DNA from: Alphaproteobacteria bacterium
GTDB lineage: Bacteria; Pseudomonadota; Alphaproteobacteria; Rickettsiales; SXRF01
Length of the DNA stretch: 5,360 nt
Direction of reading: 5' to 3'
NCBI GenBank assembly: GCA_019243895.1
Contig: JAFATP010000035.1
Span: 1-5,360, forward strand
Both the position numbers and the translations under genes were made by a program. The notes under the pieces were generated by a model. It saw only the letters and a list, made by a program, of their open reading frames with translations, ran no database searches and was not told where the DNA came from. Of this stretch, positions 1 to 5,360 are shown one piece after another; position 1 is the first letter of the stretch; each line of letters opens with the position of its first letter.

Positions 1-972
1 GCCCATGCGCTCTGCCAGGCGCAGCGTGCGTTCCACGGCCTCCTGCCCCTCGGCGCTTAGGCGGTAATGCCGGTCATTTTCAACATATACCGCCGTCCAC
101 GGCGCTTTCAGGCCGCTGGCGGTGCGCTTGGCCACACGCACCAAGCGGGAGGAAAGCGGTTCCGGCCCAACGCAGACGAGAATCCGGTCCGCGCCGCTCC
201 ACGCGGTGGCGGCGGAGCCCCGGGATTTGTAATCATCCATCTGCGCATCCACCCGCTCAGCGGTGCGGCGCAGCGCCAGCTCGCGTAGTGCGATGAGATT
301 GCTTTTCTTAAAGAAATTGGCCGCCGCGCGCTTTTTAGCTCCCGGCGCGATATACACTTTGCCTTCCTGCAGGCGCTTCAGCAGCTCTTCCGAGGGAATG
401 TCCACCAGCGAAATCTCTTCCGCCTTGTCGAAGAAAGCATCCGGCACCGTTTCGCGCACCCAGATGCCGGTGATGCGCGCCACCACGTCATTCAGGCTTT
501 CCAAGTGCTGCACGTTCAGCGTGGTGTAGACATCAATACCCGCTTCCAGCATCTCCGCTACGTCTTGCCAGCGCTTGGGATGCCGCGAGCCGGGCGCGTT
601 AGTATGCGCCAGCTCATCCAGCAGGATCAGCTGCGGCTTGCGCGCAAGCGCCCCGTCGATATCGAATTCGGTCAGCGTGGTGCCGCGATATTGGATTTCG
701 CGGGGCGGAATGACGGGAATGCCTTCGCGCAGCTGCTCCGTTTCCTCGCGGCCATGCGTCTCCACAACACCGATCACCACATCCACGCCCTCGCGCAGGC
801 GCTGCTTGGCGGCGGAGAGCATTGCATAGGTTTTGCCGACGCCCGCGCACGCGCCGAAAAATACTTTCAGGCAGCCTCCGCCGCCGGGCTGGCGCTCCTT
901 GGTTTCGCCTTCCTCTTCCTCCGCCAGGCGCGAGAGAAGCTCGTCAGGATCAGGACGGGATTCGTCGATCAT
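1..972 (-). CDS. kdpD: Sensor histidine kinase KdpD, N-terminal part (truncated by window edge)
   Basis: This is the N-terminal 324 residues of the potassium/turgor-responsive sensor kinase of the KdpD/KdpE two-component system, which in known bacteria controls the KdpFABC potassium pump. The frame is open from the ATG at 972 to the window edge. Seen: a Walker A motif GACAGVGKT at residues 40-48, a Walker B-like LILLDELAHT at 115-124 followed by NAPGSRHPKRW, and NVQHLESLND at 153-162, all hallmarks of the KdpD N-terminal domain. From about residue 264 (ILVCVG) a universal-stress-protein-like domain begins. The family is usually near 900 residues, so the four membrane helices, GAF region and histidine kinase core lie beyond the left edge. 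The start is fixed by an in-frame stop just upstream (976-978) and by the early RPDPDELL segment, which resembles the E. coli N-terminus. No clear Shine-Dalgarno precedes it. The gene is divergent from glnB, so kdpABC cannot lie directly upstream. Confidence 0.95.
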   Translation of the reverse strand, partial: MIDESRPDPDELLSRLAEEEEGETKERQPGGGGCLKVFFGACAGVGKTYAMLSAAKQRLREGVDVVIGVVETHGREETEQLREGIPVIPPREIQYRGTTLTEFDIDGALARKPQLILLDELAHTNAPGSRHPKRWQDVAEMLEAGIDVYTTLNVQHLESLNDVVARITGIWVRETVPDAFFDKAEEISLVDIPSEELLKRLQEGKVYIAPGAKKRAAANFFKKSNLIALRELALRRTAERVDAQMDDYKSRGSAATAWSGADRILVCVGPEPLSSRLVRVAKRTASGLKAPWTAVYVENDRHYRLSAEGQEAVERTLRLAERMG

Positions 973-1394
<422 letters not shown>

Positions 1395-1446
1395 AATGCG
1401 CACCCGCCAACACGCCGGATGCACCGAAATCAACTCTTAACTTACT

Positions 1447-1453
1447 GGGGAAA
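1447..1453 (+). promoter_or_regulatory. Ribosome binding site that sets the glnA start
   Basis: The purine run GGGGAAA lies 4 nt before the ATG at 1458. It supports that start over an in-frame ATG at 1419, which would add 13 residues ([13 protein letters not shown]) that type I glutamine synthetases lack. Confidence 0.7.
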
Positions 1454-1457
1454 GACC

Positions 1458-2864
1458 ATGGCCGTTAAAGACGTATTCAGCATGATGAAGGAACACGACG
1501 TGCAGTTCGTGGACTTCCGCTTCACCGACCCGAAAGGCAAATGGCAGCACACCTGCTATATCGCCGACAAGGTGGAGGAGAGCAGTTTCGAAGACGGCAT
1601 CATGTTCGACGGATCGTCGATCGCTGGGTGGAAATCCATCAACGAGTCCGACATGATCCTCATGCCGGACGCCACCACCGCCTTTCTCGATCCTTTCGCC
1701 GCTCAACCGACGCTGGTGCTGTTCTGCGACGTCATCGAACCCGGCACCGGCCAGCCTTATGGCCGCGATCCGCGCTCGTGCGCCAAGCGCGCGGAGGCGT
1801 ATCTGCAATACACCGGCATCGGCGACACCGCGTATTTCGGGCCGGAGCTGGAATTCTTCGTTTTTGATGAGGTGCGTTTCAAAACCAGCGGCCACCGCAG
1901 CTTCCACGAAATCCAGAGCGAAGAGCTGCCGGTGAATTCCGACCGGGAATACCCCAACGGCAACATGGGCCACCGCCCCCCCACCAAGGGCGGCTATTTT
2001 CCCGTGGCGCCGGTAGACTCGCTGGCGGATTTGCGCGCCGAAATGCTCACCGTGCTGAAAACGGTCGGCGTGGTGCCGGTGCTGCACCACCATGAGGTGG
2101 CCCCGGCGCAGAACGAGCTGGGCATCGAATTCTCGACGCTCACCTACACCGCCGACAACGTGCAAAAATATAAATACGTGGTGCATAACGTGGCGCATTC
2201 CTACGGCAAGACCGCCACCTTCATGCCCAAGCCCATCGCGGGCGACAACGGCTCCGGCATGCATACGCATCAGAGTCTGTGGAAAGGCGGCAAGCCGCTG
2301 TTCGCCGGCAACGGCTATGCCGATCTTTCCGAGATGTGCCTTTATTACATCGGCGGCATCATCAAGCACGCCAAGGCCATCAATGCGTTCACCAACGCCT
2401 CCACCAACAGCTACAAGCGCTTGATCCCCGGCTTCGAGGCGCCGGTGCTGCTGGCTTATTCGGCGCGCAACCGCTCGGCCTCCATCCGCATCCCTTATGT
2501 GGCAAGCCCGAAGGGCAAGCGCATCGAAGTGCGGTTCCCCGACCCCACCGCCAACCCCTATCTGGCCTTCACCGCGATGATGATGGCGGGGCTGGACGGC
2601 ATCGAGAAGAAGATTCATCCCGGCGACGCCATGGACAAGAATCTTTACGACCTGCCGCCGGAGGAGCTGAAGGACGTGCCGACGGTGTGCGGCAGCCTGC
2701 GCCAGGCGCTGGAGGAAATGAGCGCCGACCGCGACTTCCTGAAAAAAGGCGATGTGATGACCGACGATCTCATCGACAGCTATATCGAGCTGAAGATGCA
2801 GGATATTTATAAGTGGGAGCACACGCCAAGCCCGGTGGAGTTCGAGCTGTATTACAGTGTGTGA
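1458..2864 (+). CDS. glnA: Glutamine synthetase type I (GlnA)
   Basis: This enzyme condenses ammonium and glutamate to glutamine with ATP hydrolysis, as a cytoplasmic dodecamer and the central step of nitrogen assimilation. The product is 468 residues, against 469 in E. coli. Seen, numbered from this Met: the N-terminal beta-grasp domain with [10 protein letters not shown] around 48-58; metal/glutamate ligands in GPELEF (Glu130, Glu132), [11 protein letters not shown] (Glu213, Glu220) and GSGMHTH (His269, His271); the flap segment RLIPGFEAP (Arg321, Glu327); NRSASIRIP (Arg344); and RIEVRFPDP (Glu357, Arg359). The adenylylation site is intact as [10 protein letters not shown] with Tyr397, so this is a GSI-beta enzyme open to GlnE control. 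Compared with E. coli as I recall it, one residue is missing within HHHEVA..QNE. The chosen start has a good ribosome site; an upstream ATG at 1419 is less likely. It is probably co-transcribed with glnB. No convincing terminator follows the TGA. Confidence 0.98.
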   Translation: MAVKDVFSMMKEHDVQFVDFRFTDPKGKWQHTCYIADKVEESSFEDGIMFDGSSIAGWKSINESDMILMPDATTAFLDPFAAQPTLVLFCDVIEPGTGQPYGRDPRSCAKRAEAYLQYTGIGDTAYFGPELEFFVFDEVRFKTSGHRSFHEIQSEELPVNSDREYPNGNMGHRPPTKGGYFPVAPVDSLADLRAEMLTVLKTVGVVPVLHHHEVAPAQNELGIEFSTLTYTADNVQKYKYVVHNVAHSYGKTATFMPKPIAGDNGSGMHTHQSLWKGGKPLFAGNGYADLSEMCLYYIGGIIKHAKAINAFTNASTNSYKRLIPGFEAPVLLAYSARNRSASIRIPYVASPKGKRIEVRFPDPTANPYLAFTAMMMAGLDGIEKKIHPGDAMDKNLYDLPPEELKDVPTVCGSLRQALEEMSADRDFLKKGDVMTDDLIDSYIELKMQDIYKWEHTPSPVEFELYYSV

Positions 2865-2900
2865 GGATTGCCGTGTGAGGGAGCGGGGCAGGTGATGCTT

Positions 2901-2905
2901 AGGAG
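2901..2905 (+). promoter_or_regulatory. Strong ribosome binding site before the 2911 reading frame
   Basis: AGGAG, five bases before the ATG at 2911, is one of the clearest Shine-Dalgarno sequences in the window. It is a main reason to treat the following frame as a real gene or a recent relic of one. Confidence 0.6.
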
Positions 2906-2910
2906 ACTAT

Positions 2911-3234
2911 ATGCGCTTATGCAAGGTGATGCCATTTTTAGCGCTCGCAGTGCTTCTGCATCCTCTCTCGCTGAGGGCGGAGGTAAAACGCACTGCCGCC
3001 TGTTCGGCAATTCTTACGGCGCCCATACCCAGTAAATTTGAAGAAATAGACAATACGAGGAAATACATTCACTGCTGGGCGGATGCCGAACTTGCTAACG
3101 CGATACCCGCCAAACAGTCGTATATCGGGAAGGACTTGGATCAATCGACCATGATGGAATGGAAAATATGGCGGTGCTTATTGAGTTCCAAACCATTGGC
3201 AGCACATACAGCACCTGTTACGGTGCCATCATGA
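2911..3234 (+). CDS. Small putative exported protein of unknown function, possibly frameshifted
   Basis: I do not recognise this 107-residue product. Its N-terminus looks like a Sec signal peptide: Arg2 and Lys5, then the hydrophobic stretch MPFLALAVLLHPLSL, then a plausible signal peptidase site after LRA (about residue 23). There is no lipobox cysteine at that site. The predicted mature part carries several cysteines (ACSA, HCWAD, RCLL), which suits an exported protein. It starts 46 bp after glnA in the same direction with a strong ribosome site. Codon use differs from the flanking genes: ATA, AGG and A/T-ending codons are common here and scarce in glnA and asd. The final 25 residues look unlike ordinary protein, while an overlapping -1 frame stays open to 3299 and reads more naturally. 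The original gene may therefore have spanned 2911-3299 (about 129 residues). A genuine 107-residue protein remains possible. Confidence 0.5.
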   Translation: MRLCKVMPFLALAVLLHPLSLRAEVKRTAACSAILTAPIPSKFEEIDNTRKYIHCWADAELANAIPAKQSYIGKDLDQSTMMEWKIWRCLLSSKPLAAHTAPVTVPS

Positions 3235-3299
3235 GCCGCCTCTCAGAAAATGGCCTGTTTGCCGTCAAACGCTTTAGCAAAAGCGGTCGCTGTGGCTAG
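3099..3299 (+). other. Overlapping -1 frame, possible true C-terminus of the 2911 gene
   Basis: In the frame one base back from the 2911 frame, the sequence is open from the stop at 3096-3098 to a TAG at 3297-3299. From the ATG at 3159 it encodes 46 residues including AVLIEFQTIGSTYSTCYGAI and FAVKRFSKSGRCG, with mixed hydrophobic and polar character and two further cysteines. A single indel anywhere between about 3099 and 3231 would join the signal-peptide frame to this tail; the A-run at 3163-3166 (ggAAAAtatgg) is one possible place. There is no standard slippery heptamer with a supporting structure, so a decay mutation or sequencing error is likelier than programmed frameshifting. No ribosome site makes 3159 convincing as an independent gene. 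Confidence 0.35.
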
Positions 3300-3460
3300 T
3301 GTAGTGTATCCAGCAAAGCTTTACAGTAGTTTTCCGTCATCGCGAGGAGCGTCAGCAACGAAGCGATCCAGACATTCAAATACTCCCTGGATTGCTTCGT
3401 CGGGCCTGCGCCCTCCTCGCAATGACATCGGTTCGTAGTCTTTGCGTGGTACACTACTAG
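3296..3460. repeat. Outer inverted repeat enclosing the palindromic element
   Basis: An eight-base perfect inverted repeat, GTAGTGTA at 3301-3308 and TACACTAC at 3450-3457, extends by three more pairs outward after a 2-nt bulge (CTA at 3296-3298, TAG at 3458-3460). The arms flank the 91-bp palindrome roughly symmetrically, leaving 27 bp on the left and 23 bp on the right between arm and palindrome. This could be the terminal repeats of a small non-autonomous element or the base of a long folded transcript. The TAG that ends the -1 frame of the upstream gene (3297-3299) lies inside the left arm. Confidence 0.4.
3336..3426. repeat. 91-bp imperfect palindromic intergenic repeat
   Basis: The left arm, 3336-3371, begins GTCATCGCGAGGAGCG and ends ACGAAGCGATCCAG. 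The right arm, 3387-3426, begins CTGGATTGCTTCGT and ends CTCCTCGCAATGAC. They are reverse complements apart from a few substitutions and about four extra bases in the right arm. The loop is 15 bp (3372-3386). The termini GTCATYGCGAGGAG and the inner ACGAAGCRATCCAG match, from memory, a dispersed palindromic repeat common in intergenic DNA of many bacteria, including alphaproteobacteria. Conceptual translations of such repeats (for example PWIASSGLRPPRND) are frequent spurious protein predictions. In RNA it would form a long stem; it may act as a transcript-end or stability element between the glnA side and asd. No coding function is expected. Confidence 0.8.
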
Positions 3461-3468
3461 GGAGCGTG

Positions 3469-3496
3469 CACTTTTCTCCTGGCCATGGGAGAAGTG
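3469..3496 (+). other. Hairpin upstream of asd
   Basis: CACTTTTCTCC (3469-3479) pairs with GGAGAAGTG (3488-3496): nine base pairs with a two-T bulge and a short loop around GGCCAT. No T-run follows, so it is not a standard intrinsic terminator. It ends 45 bases before the asd start and may belong to the asd leader or to the adjacent repeat. It does not resemble a lysine riboswitch, which is far larger. Confidence 0.4.
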
Positions 3497-3541
3497 GGCG
3501 ATTGTTGACTGGCATCCCGAAATCGTGCATGAAGTGTTGGA

Positions 3542-4576
3542 ATGAGCTATAAACTCGCCGTCGTCGGCGCTACCGGCAATGTCGGGCGCGAAATCTTAAG
3601 TATTCTGCGGGAGCGGAATTTTCCGCTGCGCCAGGTGGTGCCGGTGGCTTCCGCCCGCTCGGCAGGCAAGGAAATCAGCTTCGGCGATGACGATATTTTA
3701 ACCGTGCAGGCGCTGGACGATTTCGATTTCACGGACGTGGACGTCGCCCTGTTTTCTCCCGGCGCCAGCGTTTCCAAGGATTACGCGCCGAAGGCGGCGG
3801 GGCAGGGCTGCGTGGTGATCGACAACACTTCCTATTTCCGCATGCATGAGGACATTCCGCTGGTGGTGCCGGAGGTGAACGGCGAGGCGCTGGCCACTTT
3901 CCGCCACCGCAACATCATCGCCAATCCCAATTGCTCCACGGCGCAGATGGTGGTGGCGCTGAAACCCCTGCACGATGCCGCAACCATCAAGCGGGTGGTG
4001 GTTGCCACCTATCAATCGGTGTCCGGCGCAGGCAAGGAGGCGATGGACGAGCTTTATTCGCAGACCAAGGGGCTCTACATGCAGGAGCACAAGCCGCCCT
4101 CCAGGCTTCCGGCGCGCATCGCCTTCAACGTGATTCCGCAGATCGACGTGTTTCTGGAGGACGGCTCCACTAAAGAAGAATGGAAGATGGTGCAGGAAAC
4201 AAAAAAAATCCTGGATCCTGCCATTGAGGTGATCGCCACGTGCGTGCGTGTGCCGGTGTTTGTCGGCCATTCCGAAGCGCTGACGGTGGAATTCGAGGAG
4301 CCGCTCTCCGCCACGGAGGCGCGCGAGTTGTTGGAGAATGCGCCCGGCGTCACCGTGGTCGATGAACAGCGGCCGGGCGGCTATACCACGCCGGTGGAAA
4401 GCGCCGGGGAGGACGCGGTGTTCGTCTCCCGCATCCGTGAAGACCGCACCGTGAAAAACGGGCTGGCGCTGTGGGTGGTGTCGGACAATCTGCGAAAAGG
4501 CGCGGCGCTGAACGCCATCCAGATCGCCGAAATGCTCATCAGTGATTACGGGCTTGCGCCAAAGCCTTCGCGGTAG
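3542..4576 (+). CDS. asd: Aspartate-semialdehyde dehydrogenase (Asd)
   Basis: This cytoplasmic enzyme reduces beta-aspartyl phosphate to aspartate semialdehyde with NADPH, the branch point to diaminopimelate/lysine, threonine and methionine. The 344 residues fit the short bacterial class. Seen: the N-terminal NADP-binding GATGNVG at residues 9-15; VIDNTSYFR at 92-100; the catalytic cysteine in NPNCSTAQM (Cys131); the TYQSVSGAG segment (Gln158); and RVPVFVGHSEAL with the substrate-binding Arg236 and the catalytic His243. The C-terminal dehydrogenase dimerisation domain is complete. The start is the ATG beginning MSYKLAVVGATG; its ribosome site is weak (GAAG or TTGG in the preceding bases). The gene follows the palindromic repeat region, so a promoter is expected between 3427 and 3541, though I see only weak candidates. 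Its stop lies three bases before rimM, suggesting an asd-rimM-trmD operon. Confidence 0.97.
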   Translation: MSYKLAVVGATGNVGREILSILRERNFPLRQVVPVASARSAGKEISFGDDDILTVQALDDFDFTDVDVALFSPGASVSKDYAPKAAGQGCVVIDNTSYFRMHEDIPLVVPEVNGEALATFRHRNIIANPNCSTAQMVVALKPLHDAATIKRVVVATYQSVSGAGKEAMDELYSQTKGLYMQEHKPPSRLPARIAFNVIPQIDVFLEDGSTKEEWKMVQETKKILDPAIEVIATCVRVPVFVGHSEALTVEFEEPLSATEARELLENAPGVTVVDEQRPGGYTTPVESAGEDAVFVSRIREDRTVKNGLALWVVSDNLRKGAALNAIQIAEMLISDYGLAPKPSR

Positions 4577-4579
4577 GCA

Positions 4580-5074
4580 ATGGACGGGCTTATCCTGGTG
4601 GGGGTCATCGTTGGCGCGCAGGGGCTGAAAGGCCGGGTGAAAATCAAAAGCTTCACGCAAGCGCCGGAGCAGATCGGCGCATATGGGCCGCTCTTTGACC
4701 GAAACGGCCAGCAGCCCTTATCTCTGCGCGTCACGGGCGCCTCGGGAAGCCTGGTGGTGGCCGCCATCGAGGATTGCCGGACGCGGAATCAGGCGGAGGC
4801 GCTGAAGGGGCGGGAGCTTTATATTCCCGCCGCCGCGCTGCCGCAGCTGGAGGATGATGAAACCTATTACTGGTCTGAGCTGGTGGGGCTTAAGGTGGTG
4901 GACGCGGCGGGCCGGGAACTTGGCAGCGTGGCAGCAGTGCATAATTACGGGGCGGGAGACATGCTGGAAATTGCGTTTGCAGACAAGGAATCCCAATTTC
5001 TCCCCTTCACTCATGCCGTGTTTCCGCAGGTGAACCGCCGCGCCCGCACCATTACGCTGGCGGAGAGCGAATAA
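4580..5074 (+). CDS. rimM: Ribosome maturation factor RimM
   Basis: RimM is a cytoplasmic assembly factor that binds the 30S head through S19 and helps 16S rRNA processing. The 164-residue length is in the normal range. Seen: the N-terminal barrel with VGVIVGAQGLKGRVKIKSFT at residues 7-26, the family's glycine-rich opening; RTRNQAEALKGRELYIP at 67-83; then the PRC-barrel domain starting YYWSELVGLKVVD (96-108), with HNYGAGDMLEI (121-131) and FLPFTHAVFPQV (140-151). The start is three bases after the asd stop, and the ribosome site (GGTAGG, 4572-4577) overlaps the asd stop codon with a very short spacer, which points to translational coupling. The rimM-trmD pair is standard; in many bacteria rpsP precedes it, but here asd does. 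Confidence 0.95.
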   Translation: MDGLILVGVIVGAQGLKGRVKIKSFTQAPEQIGAYGPLFDRNGQQPLSLRVTGASGSLVVAAIEDCRTRNQAEALKGRELYIPAAALPQLEDDETYYWSELVGLKVVDAAGRELGSVAAVHNYGAGDMLEIAFADKESQFLPFTHAVFPQVNRRARTITLAESE

Positions 5075-5360
5075 ATGCGGGCGCTGGTGCTCACGCTTTT
5101 TCCGGAAATGTTTCCCGGCCCGCTGGGCCTTTCCCTCGCCGGCAAGGCATTGGCCGCCGGCCTGTGGGAATTGCAGGTGCTGAACCCGCGCGACTTCGCC
5201 ACCGACCGCCATCAAACCGTGGATGACAAACCCTATGGCGGCGGCACCGGCATGGTGATGCGGGCAGATGTGCTGGGTCGCGCGCTGGATCACGCCCGCA
5301 ACGTGCTGCCGCAGGCGCAAATGATTTACCTGAGCCCGCGCGGGGAGGCGCTGAAGCAGA
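5075..5360 (+). CDS. trmD: tRNA (guanine-37-N1)-methyltransferase TrmD, N-terminal part (truncated by window edge)
   Basis: TrmD uses S-adenosylmethionine to methylate G37 next to the anticodon in tRNAs reading CNN-type codons, preventing +1 frameshifts; it is a dimeric SPOUT enzyme with a trefoil knot. The first 95 codons are present, of roughly 230-250 in the family. Seen: LTLFPEMF at residues 6-13, NPRDFATDRHQTVDDKPYGGGTGMVM at about 37-62 (given here as position plus key residues Arg45, Asp50, Gly55-57), and YLSPRG at 85-90, the start of the SAM-binding knot. The ATG directly abuts the rimM stop (TAAATG), and GGAG at 5062-5065, inside rimM, is a good ribosome site, so translation is likely coupled to rimM. 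The knot's second half and the C-terminal tRNA-binding domain lie beyond the window. Confidence 0.96.
   Translation, partial: MRALVLTLFPEMFPGPLGLSLAGKALAAGLWELQVLNPRDFATDRHQTVDDKPYGGGTGMVMRADVLGRALDHARNVLPQAQMIYLSPRGEALKQ

Noticed and set aside
1395..1457. NtrC-like or separate promoter elements between glnB and glnA
   Set aside because: GCACC-like words occur but not as an inverted pair, and no sigma70 or sigma54 pair stands out.
1437..2822. A long open frame (461 residues) antisense to glnA
   Set aside because: It mirrors a GC-rich, strongly conserved gene; its translation is rich in His, Arg, Gly and Ala with no recognisable domain. It is a shadow of glnA.
2859..2880. Direct repeat GTGTGAGG at 2859-2866 and 2873-2880
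   Set aside because: Two eight-base copies, 14 bp apart and overlapping the glnA stop, are too little to support a function.
3250..3530. Short frames on both strands across the palindromic repeat (plus 3250-3438, minus 3321-3530)
   Set aside because: They translate the repeat itself; peptides such as PWIASSGLRPPRND are typical spurious predictions from this kind of repeat.
3505..3533. TTGACT (3505-3510) as a -35 element for asd
   Set aside because: At 17-bp spacing the -10 candidate is CATGAA, a poor match, so no promoter is claimed.
3698..4660. A 320-residue open frame antisense to asd
   Set aside because: It has the same low-complexity His/Arg-rich appearance, no ribosome site worth noting, and lies wholly over asd and the start of rimM.

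Overview
The window reads as a stretch of a fairly GC-rich proteobacterial chromosome, most likely alphaproteobacterial. The basis is the tight glnB-glnA pair, the form of the PII and type I glutamine synthetase proteins, and overall codon use. This is an inference from gene order and protein appearance; no database search was possible.

Layout. (1) Positions 1-972, minus strand: the N-terminal 324 residues of the KdpD sensor kinase (KdpD ATPase-like domain, then the start of a Usp domain), running off the left edge. (2) Positions 973-1055: an 83-bp divergent intergenic region with a 13-bp palindrome. (3) Positions 1056-2864, plus strand: glnB (PII signal protein) and glnA (glutamine synthetase I), both intact, with their uridylylation (Tyr51) and adenylylation (Tyr397) tyrosines present. 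(4) Positions 2865-3541: an accessory-looking stretch. It holds a small, unrecognised, probably exported protein whose reading frame may be broken by a frameshift, then a 91-bp imperfect palindromic repeat nested in a second, shorter inverted repeat, then a hairpin. (5) Positions 3542-5360, plus strand: asd, rimM and trmD, packed almost without gaps; trmD runs off the right edge.

How the genes work together. GlnB and GlnA form the core of nitrogen assimilation: PII senses 2-oxoglutarate, ATP/ADP and (through uridylylation) glutamine, and controls adenylylation of GS. KdpD is divergent and belongs to potassium/osmotic signalling. Asd makes aspartate semialdehyde for lysine/diaminopimelate, threonine and methionine. 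RimM (30S maturation) and TrmD (m1G37 tRNA methylation) are translation genes, commonly paired, here placed directly behind asd.

Most of the window is ordinary housekeeping sequence. I see no convincing new multi-gene system. The parts worth a second look are the possibly frameshifted exported protein at 2911-3299 and the nested palindromic element at 3296-3460 directly after it.
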